From Vibrio porteresiae DSM 19223 (GTDB lineage: Bacteria > Pseudomonadota > Gammaproteobacteria > Enterobacterales > Vibrionaceae): 64,000 bases of DNA. The position numbers and the translations under genes are program-made. This document shows positions 18,551-27,349 of this stretch, piece by piece. Where the stretch lies: NCBI RefSeq assembly GCF_024347055.1, contig NZ_AP024896.1, positions 558,001 through 622,000 on the forward strand. Reading direction: 5' to 3'. The notes beneath the pieces were generated by a model, which did not search any database, was not told the origin of the DNA, and was given only the letters and a program-made list of their open reading frames with translations. Each line of letters opens with the position of its first letter. The stretch's first letter is position 1.

Positions 18551-18578
18551 ATGACTGCATAATAATCCGCACAGTCAT
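18551..18578. promoter_or_regulatory. Inverted repeat in the yqhD-yqhC divergent promoter region
   Basis: ATGACTG (18551-18557) and CAGTCAT (18572-18578) are perfect inverted 7-mers separated by 14 bases, in the 192-base region between the two divergent genes. This is a candidate operator for the AraC-type regulator encoded next to it. Confidence 0.35.
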
Positions 18579-18663
18579 GTCTTAATAGGGGAGATCCTCT
18601 AATAAAATTGCCTATTCCTACAAAATATGTGACCGTATGCCTAGCAAAATTGAGGGGGAGCGT

Positions 18664-19566
18664 ATGAGTGAACTGGTTGAATTGATGAGCCGCTATGTTG
18701 AGCAGCGAAATCTCCAGGATCTGGAAGGGGCTGTTGATACGGCTATTCCTGGGATTCGTTTTTATCGCAGTACCAAGATGCAAGGGAAAAAGCCCTTTCT
18801 CTACGAATCGGGTACCTTCATTTTGGGGCAGGGGTACAAGAAAATTACGGTCGGCAATGGTTCACAAGTGACTTACGGCCCTAACGACTACTTGGTGGCA
18901 GGTGTGCCGATGCCATTAGAGTGTGAGTCGTTTGGTTCAGAGCAAGAGCCTATCTTGGGCTTGAGTGTCCGGTTTGATCATGCGCTGCTGATGCGCCAAG
19001 TTGCTTTGTTAGAGCAGCATGGTACGGCTGCTCCCTGTAAACGCAAAGATTGCTGCGGTGTGAAATCGGTGGCGATGAGCGATGTGATGATTTGTACCTG
19101 TGAGCGAATTATGCTGGCGCTATTAGATCCAACGGAAGCGCACGTATTAGCCGAGGGATTAACCGCCGAACTTTTGTATCGCGTATTGACCGACAGTGAA
19201 GGGCATTTACTGTTTGATCTTGCCGCCTACGAAGGCAACTATGCACGAGTGGCTAAGTCTCTGGCTAAAGTGCATAGCGATTATGCGCACAATTTAACTG
19301 TGCTCGATTTGGCTCACGAAGCGAACATGAGCGTTTCTGCCTTTCACCAAGCGTTTCGCAGTGTCACCATGGAATCGCCCTTGCAGTATGTGAAAAAGGT
19401 GCGGTTAAACAAAGCTCGTGAATTGATTCAAGTAGAGGGAATGCGGGTCAACGAAGCGGCGCGACAGGTGGGATATGCAAGCGCATCACAATTTAATCGT
19501 GAATTTAAGCGCCTATTTAATGAAACGCCGAAGGGGCAAAAAGTCGAGTTAGATTCAACGTGTTAA
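18664..19566 (+). CDS. yqhC: AraC-family transcriptional regulator, YqhC-like
   Basis: This 300-residue protein has an N-terminal AraC-type sensor domain (about 1-190; FYRSTKMQGKKPFLYESGTFILGQGYKKI and GPNDYLVAGVPMPLECES are typical of the AraC_N type) and a C-terminal double helix-turn-helix (about 200-295; LTVLDLAHEANMSVSAFHQAFRSVTMESPLQYVKKVRLNKARELI and VNEAARQVGYASASQFNREFKRLFNETP). It is divergently paired with yqhD, as YqhC is in E. coli. The start at 18664 follows GGGGGAG; a longer form from 18637 is possible. The sensor has a cysteine cluster (CKRKDCC and CTC) that could react with electrophiles; that is inference. Confidence 0.88.
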   Translation: MSELVELMSRYVEQRNLQDLEGAVDTAIPGIRFYRSTKMQGKKPFLYESGTFILGQGYKKITVGNGSQVTYGPNDYLVAGVPMPLECESFGSEQEPILGLSVRFDHALLMRQVALLEQHGTAAPCKRKDCCGVKSVAMSDVMICTCERIMLALLDPTEAHVLAEGLTAELLYRVLTDSEGHLLFDLAAYEGNYARVAKSLAKVHSDYAHNLTVLDLAHEANMSVSAFHQAFRSVTMESPLQYVKKVRLNKARELIQVEGMRVNEAARQVGYASASQFNREFKRLFNETPKGQKVELDSTC

Positions 19567-19670
19567 AAGGGGAAGAAGAACAATAAAAGTTTACTCTTTT
19601 ACAAATCACTAACTCCGACCATACTCTCATTACCCCCGAAAAAGAGCATTCACGTGCTCCTGATAAAGCC

Positions 19671-19710
19671 AAGCCCACGTTCTTAATCGTTCGTGGGCTT
19701 GTTTTTTGTT
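19671..19710 (+). terminator. Terminator after yqhC
   Basis: AAGCCCACG (19671-19679) and CGTGGGCTT (19692-19700) form a 9-bp stem followed by GTTTTTTGTT. Confidence 0.9.
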
Positions 19711-19738
19711 AGCAGTGAATCACTTATCTAAACGACCG

Positions 19739-19770
19739 GCTTCACTTAAATTGAGCTTCACTTAAATTGA
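19739..19770. repeat. Perfect 16-bp tandem duplication at the 3' end of glgC
   Basis: GCTTCACTTAAATTGA occurs twice back to back (19739-19754 and 19755-19770). The right copy holds the last codons and stop of glgC, so the sequence just after the gene repeats its C-terminal coding end. Confidence 0.9.
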
Positions 19771-20972
19771 TAGCTCTCTGGCACCACCACAATGCCTTTT
19801 TCTGAGATGTAAAAGCGTTTGGCATCTTGAGCTTTATCTAAACCAATGGTGGTGTTAGCCGGAATGTTGACGTGTTTGTCGACAATGCAGTTACGTAACT
19901 GACATCCTGCACCGACGGTGACGTCATCAAACAAAATACTATCCAGTACCGTTGCTCCATCGTTAATGCGAACATTAGAGGAGATGATACTGTGTTGTAC
20001 TGAGCCGCCAGAGTTGATCACGCCACCAGCGATGATGGAGTTGATGAAAATCCCTTCATTCCCTGTGGCTGATGAGACAGTACGAGCAGGCGGATATTGT
20101 GGTTCGTAAGTGCGAATTGCCCAATTTTTCTGATAGAGATCCATCGGTGGAATCGGCTCTAATAGATCCATGTTAGCTGCATAAAATGAGTCAATGGTGC
20201 CGACATCGCGCCAGTAACAGTCGCGATTCACACGCCCTTTTTCGCCAAAACGATAGGCGTAGACATTTCGTTCGGGAATCAGATCGGGAATGATGTCTTT
20301 GCCAAAGTCGTGGCTTGAATGTTCGATATCCGAATCTTTCTGCAGCGCTTTTTGCAGCACATCCATATCAAAAATATAGATGCCCATGGATGCCAAACTG
20401 CGATCTGGTTGATTAGGAATAGAAGGTGGATCCAACGGTTTCTCAATGAAGGAAACGATACGATTGGACTCATCGGTCGCCATCACCCCAAATGAGCTGG
20501 CTTCAGCGCGCGGTACATCCATACAGGCGACCGTCAGACCCGCCCCTTTGGCTTTGTGCTCTTCAAGCATCGCAGCATAGTCCATGCGATAAATGTGATC
20601 GCCTGATAGCACCACCACATACTTTGCTTCACTGCGACTTAGTAGCCACATGTTGTGGAACAGCGCATCGGCAGTCCCTTCATACCACTTGCCACCTTTA
20701 CGCATTTGCGGTGGCACCACAGTAATGTATTCGTTCAGTTCGGGATTAAAGATCGACCAGCCATCACGCAGGTGTTTCTGCAATGAATGGGATTTGTATT
20801 GGGTGAGTACCAATATGCGTCGCAGACCGGAATGTAGGCAGTTGGTCAAAGTAAAATCTATGATCCGATATTTACCACCGAATGGAACCGCGGGTTTGGC
20901 ACGATCATCCGTGAGAGGCGACAGTCGGGAGCCGACACCACCGGCTAAAACAACAGTTAGGGTATCTTGCAT
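19758..20972 (-). CDS. glgC: Glucose-1-phosphate adenylyltransferase
   Basis: GlgC makes ADP-glucose, the committed step in bacterial glycogen synthesis. The N-terminal nucleotidyltransferase domain shows VVLAGGVGSRLSPLTDDRAKPAVPFGGKYRIIDF (residues 6-39, with the GGxGxRL loop and the regulatory and substrate lysines), GTADALFHN, VVVLSGDHIYRMDY and IEKPLDPP. The C-terminal part is a left-handed beta-helix with hexapeptide repeats (VSSATGNEGIFINSIIAGGVINSGGSV...). The start at 20972 has AGGGAGA upstream; the open frame runs on to 21011. No other glycogen gene is adjacent. Confidence 0.95.
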   Translation of the reverse strand: MQDTLTVVLAGGVGSRLSPLTDDRAKPAVPFGGKYRIIDFTLTNCLHSGLRRILVLTQYKSHSLQKHLRDGWSIFNPELNEYITVVPPQMRKGGKWYEGTADALFHNMWLLSRSEAKYVVVLSGDHIYRMDYAAMLEEHKAKGAGLTVACMDVPRAEASSFGVMATDESNRIVSFIEKPLDPPSIPNQPDRSLASMGIYIFDMDVLQKALQKDSDIEHSSHDFGKDIIPDLIPERNVYAYRFGEKGRVNRDCYWRDVGTIDSFYAANMDLLEPIPPMDLYQKNWAIRTYEPQYPPARTVSSATGNEGIFINSIIAGGVINSGGSVQHSIISSNVRINDGATVLDSILFDDVTVGAGCQLRNCIVDKHVNIPANTTIGLDKAQDAKRFYISEKGIVVVPESYQFK

Positions 20973-21527
20973 CTTATTTCTCCCTGAAATTATGCAATTG
21001 TAACCAGCCAAAAAGGTTGATTGAGGTATGCTTAACTAGTTGAAACTAGTCTCATATCTTGCTGTAGTTATATCAGATATGGCTAATCAAAACGAAGTGT
21101 TTCTCTGCAAATTCAGCAAATTCTTCTGTTGAAGATGAGATTGCAAATTTGCGGCGGTTCTTGTTTGCGTCATCAATCAGTAGAGCATGTTTTATGCCCA
21201 CCTATAACTGTATGTAAGAGTGCGATGAATTGCACTACCAATGGCATCACATTATTAAACTTGTTTATTATTTCGTGCCCTTGTCTCACGGTTCATTTGT
21301 CTTTTTCGCTTCTTGTGAGAACGCAATGAGATCCTGTGACGATTGTAGCTAACTGTATGGTTTTATTAATAACAATCGCTAACCTATTCGGTGCATTGAA
21401 CCGATGTTGGGCAGAAGGTGACCCGCTTAACATTCTACCGGTCAACTCATTTTCCCATTAACTTGGTAACTTGTGATCTCAACCTGCTTCTCTGTGGACA
21501 GAGTTTGAAAAGGCGCACACTTTGCTC

Positions 21528-21541
21528 TGAAACCGGTTGCG
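21528..21541. promoter_or_regulatory. LacI-family operator 1 of the beta-glucoside operon
   Basis: TGAAACCGGTTGCG is a near-perfect palindrome around the central CG and matches the LacI/GalR consensus TGNAANCGNTTNCA except for the last base. It lies 78 bases before the PTS gene. Confidence 0.75.
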
Positions 21542-21563
21542 GAGCTGTTTTTGTGCGTTAGGC

Positions 21564-21577
21564 TGAAACCGGTTGCA
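21564..21577. promoter_or_regulatory. LacI-family operator 2 of the beta-glucoside operon
   Basis: TGAAACCGGTTGCA matches the LacI/GalR consensus at every fixed base. It is 36 bp downstream of operator 1, centre to centre, and 42 bases before the PTS gene. The LacI-type protein encoded at 25043 is the obvious ligand. Confidence 0.8.
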
Positions 21578-21619
21578 AAAAAACAATAAATCCTACAAAT
21601 TGAAACAAAAGGTGAACGC

Positions 21620-23521
21620 ATGGCCTCAGCTATTAGAGATTATGCCCAACTCGCAAAAGATATATTAAAAGAGGTGGGTGGACAGGATAACCTGAAAGAC
21701 TTTTCCCGTTGTGCAACACGTTTGCGCCTGATTTTAAAAGAAGTTCCAGAAGGTGCAGCCGATAAAATTAAACAGATGCCAGGGGTTATCACAGTGGTGA
21801 TCGCCAGTGGCCAATTCCAAGTGGTATTGGGAACCCACGTGGCTGATGTATTTGCCAATATGGGCAATTTGGTTGATAAAAGCTTCCTAAGCTCTGGCGA
21901 ACAAAAAACACGTGTGCTTGATGCTGTCATTGCGTCTATGTCCGCGATTTTTGCACCTTTGCTGTTTATCTTGGCTTCAGCCGGTATTCTGCAAGGGGCT
22001 TTGATTGTTACTAAACACTTTTTCCCAGATGTGGTGGCGTCTGGTACTTTTGAAGTGCTGAACTTTTTATCTTGGACACCATTTTCATTCCTTCCAGTGT
22101 TCATCGGTTTTACCGCGGCGAAATATTTCCGCTGTAACCCTTACATCGCGGTATTGTGCTGCTGTGCATTGATCAACCCAAGCTGGGCTGAAATTGCCGG
22201 TAAAATCGCTTCAGGCGAAGCCTATACTTTCCTTGGCTTACCTTTGGCAAAAACCGTTTACTCTTCTTCTGTTCTACCTCCCATTTTCTTGGTTTGGGCA
22301 CTCTCTTATGTAGAACGTTACACCAAGCAAATTTTGCCTGATGTTGTGAAAGAGCTGTTTACCCCATTGGTGTGTATGATCATCATGGTCCCTGTCACTT
22401 TGGTTGTGATTGGCCCTGTTACCAGTGCTGCCGCTGCTTACATTGCGGTTGGTTACAACTGGCTCTACAACGCAGCGCCACCCGTTGCTGCTGCAGTAGT
22501 GGGTGGTTTCTGGCAAGTCTTGGTTATCTTCGGTATTCACTGGGGTACCACACCGCTGGTGTTTGCCAACTACGAACAATTTGGTAAAGACTCATTCCAA
22601 GTGTTCCAAACTTGTGCTGTGGTTGCACAAATGGTTGCCGCGTTTGTTTGTGCTTACAAATCTAAAAATACCATTATTAAAAAGACCGGTTATTCAGCAG
22701 GGATTACCGCAATCTTCGGTATTACTGAACCTACTTTGTACGGTATTACCTTACGCTTTAAAAAACCGTTTATCTGCGGTTGTATCGGTGGTGCCGCAGG
22801 TAGCTTGGTGGCGAGCTTGTTCGATACTCACTATTACGTATATGCCGGTCTATCTAGCATTATTACAACAGTGAACGCGATTACCCCTGAAAACCCATTC
22901 TCTTTCATCGGTATGCTGGCGGGCGTTGGTGTGACATTCGTTGTTACCACTGTGCTGATTTTTGTGATTGGTTTTGATGATCCAAAAGAAGAAACCACCA
23001 ATGAAGCGGCACCAGCCAGTGCCAAAAGTGTGAGTCCACAGCCTGAAGTGACCTCAGCTAGCCAACAACAAGTGGTATTAGCCAGTCCAGTCAAAGGGAT
23101 TGTGGTTCCTCTCTCAACCGTCAATGACGAAACCTTCGCGCAAAAAATGCTTGGTGACGGGGTCGCGATTAAACCAGAAGAAGGTTTAGTGACTGCCCCT
23201 TGTGATGCGGTTGTGTCTTCGGTTATTGAAAGCCAACATGCGGTGGGTTTGACCTGTGCAAACGGCATGGAACTACTGATTCACGTTGGGCTAGATACGG
23301 TTGCGCTAAAAGGGGAATTTTTCGACACATTAGTTTCGGTTGATCAAGTCGTAAAAGCAGGTGAGCCTTTGATTCGCTTCGATTTGGAAGCAGTGAAAGC
23401 AGCAGGCTACGACGTGACGACCCCATTTATTGTTCTTAATAGTGACGAGTTCAAACTGCAAATCTTGGATGAAGAAGAACATCCAATCGAAATGGGCGAA
23501 CCCGTAATTCAAATCGCATAG
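21620..23521 (+). CDS. PTS beta-glucoside transporter, fused EIIBCA
   Basis: This 633-residue permease imports and phosphorylates aryl-beta-glucosides or cellobiose-like sugars. Domain order is EIIB (about 1-90; phosphorylated Cys in DFSRCATRLRL), EIIC (about 105-460; IHWGTTPLVFANYEQFG, GITEPTLYGITLR and repeated helices), then a linker rich in Ala, Ser and Gln, and EIIA (about 490-630; active His in LLIHVGLDTVALKGEFF). The order and length match BglF rather than the two-domain AscF. It is the first gene of an operon with the GH1 enzyme 8 bases downstream. Confidence 0.93.
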   Translation: MASAIRDYAQLAKDILKEVGGQDNLKDFSRCATRLRLILKEVPEGAADKIKQMPGVITVVIASGQFQVVLGTHVADVFANMGNLVDKSFLSSGEQKTRVLDAVIASMSAIFAPLLFILASAGILQGALIVTKHFFPDVVASGTFEVLNFLSWTPFSFLPVFIGFTAAKYFRCNPYIAVLCCCALINPSWAEIAGKIASGEAYTFLGLPLAKTVYSSSVLPPIFLVWALSYVERYTKQILPDVVKELFTPLVCMIIMVPVTLVVIGPVTSAAAAYIAVGYNWLYNAAPPVAAAVVGGFWQVLVIFGIHWGTTPLVFANYEQFGKDSFQVFQTCAVVAQMVAAFVCAYKSKNTIIKKTGYSAGITAIFGITEPTLYGITLRFKKPFICGCIGGAAGSLVASLFDTHYYVYAGLSSIITTVNAITPENPFSFIGMLAGVGVTFVVTTVLIFVIGFDDPKEETTNEAAPASAKSVSPQPEVTSASQQQVVLASPVKGIVVPLSTVNDETFAQKMLGDGVAIKPEEGLVTAPCDAVVSSVIESQHAVGLTCANGMELLIHVGLDTVALKGEFFDTLVSVDQVVKAGEPLIRFDLEAVKAAGYDVTTPFIVLNSDEFKLQILDEEEHPIEMGEPVIQIA

Positions 23522-23529
23522 GAGTTGTT

Positions 23530-24969
23530 ATGAGTAACGTTTTTCCCGATGGTTTTTTGTGGGGAGGTGCGGTTGCCGCACACCAGCTTGAAGGTGGCTG
23601 GGATAAAGGGGGAAAAGGCGTCAGCATTATTGATGTGGTAACCGCAGGTGCCCATGGCAAACAGCGTCGCATTACCGACGGTGTGTTGGACGGTGAATTT
23701 TACCCAAACCATGAAGCGATTGATTTTTATGGTCATTACAAAGAAGACGTAAAACTTTTCGCTGAAATGGGATTCAAATGTTTCCGTACCAGCATTGCGT
23801 GGACACGTATCTTCCCCAATGGTGATGAAGCGCAGCCCAATGAAGCTGGGCTGCAATTTTACGATGACCTGTTTGATGAACTATTGAAATATGGCATTGA
23901 GCCAGTTATTACGCTGAGTCACTTTGAAATGCCATACCATCTTGCCAAAGAGTATGGCGGTTGGTTAAACCGTAAAGTGGTGGATCTTTTTGTTAAATAC
24001 GCCATGACCGTCATTGAACGCTATCAGCACAAAGTGAAGTACTGGATGACCTTCAATGAGATCAACAACCAGAAACACACCCATCCTGATATTTTTGGCT
24101 GGACCTGCTCTGGTATCGTGTTGTCAGAACAAGAACGTCCTGAAGAAGCCATGTATCAAGCGGTGCATCACCAGTTTGTTGCGGCAGCGAAAGTGGTGAA
24201 ACAAGCCCATGCGCTGAATCCGAATCTGCTGGTGGGTTGTATGTGCTCTATGGTGCCTTATTATCCTTACTCATCGAATCCTGATGATGTGATGCTCGCC
24301 CAAGAGTCGATGCATGATCGTTTCTACTTCTCTGATGTGATGGTGAAAGGCCATTATCCAAGCTATGCCAAAAAAGAGTGGCAGCGCAAAGGGTACACGA
24401 TTGTAATGGAAGAGGACGATGAAGCGGTGCTAAAAGAGGGTAAGTCGGATTACCTTGGTTTTAGCTACTACATGTCAAATACCGTCAACTCTGCAATCAC
24501 AAACAACGACAGTAACAGTGTGGATGGCAGTGGTGCTCACTCAGTGAAAAACCCTTACCTTAAAGCCAGTGATTGGGGATGGCAGATTGACCCTGTGGGT
24601 CTGCGCTATGTCCTAGCGACATTGTACGAGCGTTACGAAGTGCCACTCTTTATCGTGGAAAATGGCTTTGGCGCGGTCGATAAAGTGGAAGAAAACGGAG
24701 AAATCAACGACGACTATCGTATCGATTACCTACGCTCTCATATTGAAGAGATGGGCAAAGCGATCAGCATTGATGGCGTTGATCTGATGGGCTACACCCC
24801 TTGGGGGTGTATCGATTTGGTTTCCTTTACAACAGGGGAAATGAAAAAACGCTACGGGTTTATCTATGTCGATAAACACGATGACAATACAGGGACATTA
24901 GCACGTGCTAAGAAAAAATCATTTTATTGGTATCAAGATGTGATTGCGACCAATGGTGAGAAACTCTAA
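23530..24969 (+). CDS. 6-phospho-beta-glucosidase (GH1)
   Basis: The enzyme hydrolyses the phosphorylated beta-glucosides delivered by the PTS permease. GH1 features over 479 residues are FLWGGAVAAHQLEGGW at the N-terminus, the acid/base Glu in WMTFNEINNQ and the nucleophile in PLFIVENGFGAVD. The C-terminal phosphate-binding region KKRYGFIYVDKHD is typical of the 6-phospho branch (AscB/BglA). GGAG lies just upstream of the ATG, and the gene overlaps the operon spacing of the permease. Confidence 0.95.
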   Translation: MSNVFPDGFLWGGAVAAHQLEGGWDKGGKGVSIIDVVTAGAHGKQRRITDGVLDGEFYPNHEAIDFYGHYKEDVKLFAEMGFKCFRTSIAWTRIFPNGDEAQPNEAGLQFYDDLFDELLKYGIEPVITLSHFEMPYHLAKEYGGWLNRKVVDLFVKYAMTVIERYQHKVKYWMTFNEINNQKHTHPDIFGWTCSGIVLSEQERPEEAMYQAVHHQFVAAAKVVKQAHALNPNLLVGCMCSMVPYYPYSSNPDDVMLAQESMHDRFYFSDVMVKGHYPSYAKKEWQRKGYTIVMEEDDEAVLKEGKSDYLGFSYYMSNTVNSAITNNDSNSVDGSGAHSVKNPYLKASDWGWQIDPVGLRYVLATLYERYEVPLFIVENGFGAVDKVEENGEINDDYRIDYLRSHIEEMGKAISIDGVDLMGYTPWGCIDLVSFTTGEMKKRYGFIYVDKHDDNTGTLARAKKKSFYWYQDVIATNGEKL

Positions 24970-24982
24970 TATTGTCGCCTTT

Positions 24983-25007
24983 GTGAGCCAGCTAGTTGCT
25001 GGCTCAC
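24983..25007 (+). terminator. Hairpin between the GH1 gene and the LacI regulator
   Basis: GTGAGCCAGC and GCTGGCTCAC form a perfect 10-bp stem with a 5-base loop. The tail (TATCTTT) is poor in Ts, so it may reduce rather than stop transcription into the regulator. Confidence 0.6.
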
Positions 25008-25042
25008 TATCTTTAACACGATAACTAGGCTAGAGAATTATT

Positions 25043-26044
25043 ATGGTTACTATGTTAGACGTTGCCAAAAAGGCGGGGGTTTCTAAATCTACCGTGTCGC
25101 GAATTCTAAGCGGCAATGCGGTGGTTAGTGAGCAAGCGAAACAGGCTGTGTATAAGGCGATTGAAGAGACAGGCTATCGCCCTAATTTGCTGGCGCGTCA
25201 ATTAGCAACCAAAAAGACCAGTTACATTGGTTTCGTTATGACTAACGTTTTGTATAACGGACCTTATTTCTCTACTATCGTGTACAACGCCGCATCGTTC
25301 AGTGAACGAAATGGTTATCAACTGATTCTTGCTGATGGTAAGCACTCTGCACAAGAAGAGCGTGATGCGATCAATTTCCTGCTTGATATGAAGTGCGCTG
25401 GTATCGTGGTTTATCCATCCTTTCTTAACGAAGATGAGATGGCGGATATCATTGAATCCTCTGAAACACCGATCGTTGTTATTAACCGTCATCAAACCTC
25501 ACATCCAGAATGCGCGTTTGTTACCGATCACTATCAATCGGCGGTGCAAATGATGGAATACATCATTAGCCAAGGCCATAAAGAGATCGGTTTTATCCAA
25601 GGTGTCGAAGGCTCGGCTTCTGGTGAGTGCCGTTTTGCTGCCTATCGCGATGTGTTAGCAAAACATCACATTGCCTACCGCGAAGATTGGGTTAGTGCCG
25701 GTCACTGGCTACCAGAGGGCGGTTATCAAGCCACCAAGCAACTCTTTGCTCAAGGTCAGCAAGTGAGCGCGATTTTGGCGGGCAACGATGAGATGGCGTT
25801 TGGCGCGATGAAAGCGCTTTACGAAATGGGCTATAAAATTCCTGAGGATGTCTCGATTGCCGGCTTCGATAATATTTCGATGAGTAACTACGTGACGCCG
25901 ACCTTAACTACCGTGTCGATTCCATTTGATCGTATGCTGCAAAAAGGCATCCTCTATCTGATTGGCGAGCAACAGCAGTCGCAAGATTTGGATCTCAATT
26001 GCGAGCTGATCATTCGTAATTCGGTTGCCTCACGACATGCTTAA
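25043..26044 (+). CDS. LacI-family repressor of the beta-glucoside operon
   Basis: The protein (333 residues) has the LacI helix-turn-helix and hinge at residues 1-60 (MLDVAKKAGVSKSTVSRILSGNAVVSEQAKQAVYKAIEETGYRPNLLARQLATKK) and a periplasmic-binding-like effector domain after it, with SIAGFDNISMSNYVTPTLTTVSIP near the end as in AscG/GalR relatives. It lies 73 bases after the GH1 gene on the same strand. Two consensus operators upstream of the PTS gene suggest that it represses the operon; the inducer is probably a beta-glucoside or its phosphate. Confidence 0.93.
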   Translation: MVTMLDVAKKAGVSKSTVSRILSGNAVVSEQAKQAVYKAIEETGYRPNLLARQLATKKTSYIGFVMTNVLYNGPYFSTIVYNAASFSERNGYQLILADGKHSAQEERDAINFLLDMKCAGIVVYPSFLNEDEMADIIESSETPIVVINRHQTSHPECAFVTDHYQSAVQMMEYIISQGHKEIGFIQGVEGSASGECRFAAYRDVLAKHHIAYREDWVSAGHWLPEGGYQATKQLFAQGQQVSAILAGNDEMAFGAMKALYEMGYKIPEDVSIAGFDNISMSNYVTPTLTTVSIPFDRMLQKGILYLIGEQQQSQDLDLNCELIIRNSVASRHA

Positions 26045-26052
26045 CGACACAT

Positions 26053-26076
26053 TAATCATGTAATCATGTAATCATG
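26053..26076. repeat. Three tandem copies of an 8-mer
   Basis: TAATCATG is repeated three times without change, just after the LacI gene. The units give overlapping CATGTAATCATG palindromes; the copy number could vary between strains. Confidence 0.7.
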
Positions 26077-26267
26077 GTTCTCCTTTATGGACAAAGAGTG
26101 ACCGCGTCGATATTTTATTCGTATAAGATCTTTTATTCTCTCCCAACGCCTGCTGAAATGGGATGCGGTTTATCGTACCGATTCCCATATTTTTCCCATC
26201 CGATTAAGCTGTGTGCTTGCGATGGGAAGCTCATCCTACGTTGAAACTCATCTCTCCAGGAGTTGGT

Positions 26268-27245
26268 ATGAAAAAGAAGGTTATCCTATATCGCACATTG
26301 CCAGAGGCTGAACTCGCCCGTTTACGTGATGCATTTGATGTTATTGAATTTGCTGATTTAAAAAATGCTAATCAAGTGGATTTTCTCACTGAGCTATCCA
26401 CCGCTGATGGTCTTATTGGTGCGGGATTACCGCTGGGGGCTCAGCAATTAGATAGCGCTACCCAGTTGAAAGCGATTTCGACCATTTCAGTCGGTACCGA
26501 TGCCTTTGATCTCGATTATCTCAGTGCTCGTTCTATTCCTGTTATGCATACGCCTACGGTCTTAACCGAAACCACAGCAGATACCATCTTTACACTTATT
26601 TTATGTACGGCTCGCCGCGCCATTGAGCTTGACCGTTTTGTTCGTCAAGGCGAATGGACCAAGAGTGTCGGTGTTGAGCAGTTCGGATCGAATGTGCATG
26701 GTAAAACGCTGGGCATTTTAGGCATGGGAAGAATAGGCAGTGCAGTTGCTCGTCGCGGTCATCATGGTTTTGGTATGAATATCCAATACTATAACACCAG
26801 TGCAAAACCTCAGGCTGAACAAGAGTTTGGCGCGAAAAAAGTCTCTTTTGAGGAACTGATTGAAACCTCAGATTTTATCTGCTCAGTTCTCCCATATACT
26901 GAACAAACCGATAAGCTTTTCAATAAAGAAGCGTTTGCCAAAATGAAATCGAGCGCCTTTTTTATTAACGGTGGTCGTGGTAAAACCGTGGATGAAGCGG
27001 CTCTTATTGAAGCGTTAAAGCATAATGTCATCAAAGGGGCAGGTCTGGATGTGTATGAGAAAGAACCTCTGCCAAGTTCCAGCGAACTGATTGGCCTTGA
27101 TAACGTCGTGCTGTTTCCTCACATTGGCTCTGCGACACATGAAACTCGCTATGCGATGGCTCAATGTGCCGTTGATAATTTGATTAACGCGCTAAACGGT
27201 GATTTGAGCCAAAACTGCGCCAATCTTCGTCAATTAAACCAATAG
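26268..27245 (+). CDS. ghrB: D-2-hydroxyacid dehydrogenase, GhrB-like glyoxylate/2-ketogluconate reductase
   Basis: This 325-residue NAD(P)-dependent reductase acts on 2-ketoacids such as glyoxylate, hydroxypyruvate or 2-keto-D-gluconate. Visible are the Rossmann motif LGILGMGRIGSAVARRG, the substrate Arg region FFINGGRGKTVDEAALIEAL, GAGLDVYEKEP and the catalytic His in LFPHIGSATHETR. ATG at 26268 follows AGGAG; the open frame reaches 26211. It is 223 bases after the LacI gene and probably has its own promoter. Confidence 0.9.
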   Translation: MKKKVILYRTLPEAELARLRDAFDVIEFADLKNANQVDFLTELSTADGLIGAGLPLGAQQLDSATQLKAISTISVGTDAFDLDYLSARSIPVMHTPTVLTETTADTIFTLILCTARRAIELDRFVRQGEWTKSVGVEQFGSNVHGKTLGILGMGRIGSAVARRGHHGFGMNIQYYNTSAKPQAEQEFGAKKVSFEELIETSDFICSVLPYTEQTDKLFNKEAFAKMKSSAFFINGGRGKTVDEAALIEALKHNVIKGAGLDVYEKEPLPSSSELIGLDNVVLFPHIGSATHETRYAMAQCAVDNLINALNGDLSQNCANLRQLNQ

Positions 27246-27267
27246 AACTGAATATCTGACATATGAT

Positions 27268-27297
27268 AAAAGCCTTGCACTGCAAGGCTTTTTTACT
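27268..27297 (+). terminator. Terminator after ghrB
   Basis: AAAAGCCTTGCA and TGCAAGGCTTTT form a long perfect inverted repeat with a minimal loop, ending in a T-run. Confidence 0.92.
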
Positions 27298-27349
27298 GGG
27301 CACTTTTCCCTGGATACGTTTTTACTGGAATAGCTCAAATCGAACCTTG

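Larger units (their letters stand above)
20973..21619. other. Intergenic region between glgC and the beta-glucoside operon
   Basis: The region is 647 bases long. It holds the divergent glgC and PTS promoters and the two LacI-type operators listed separately. A short reverse frame and two short forward frames exist but lack ribosome sites. I see nothing else that I can name. Confidence 0.6.
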
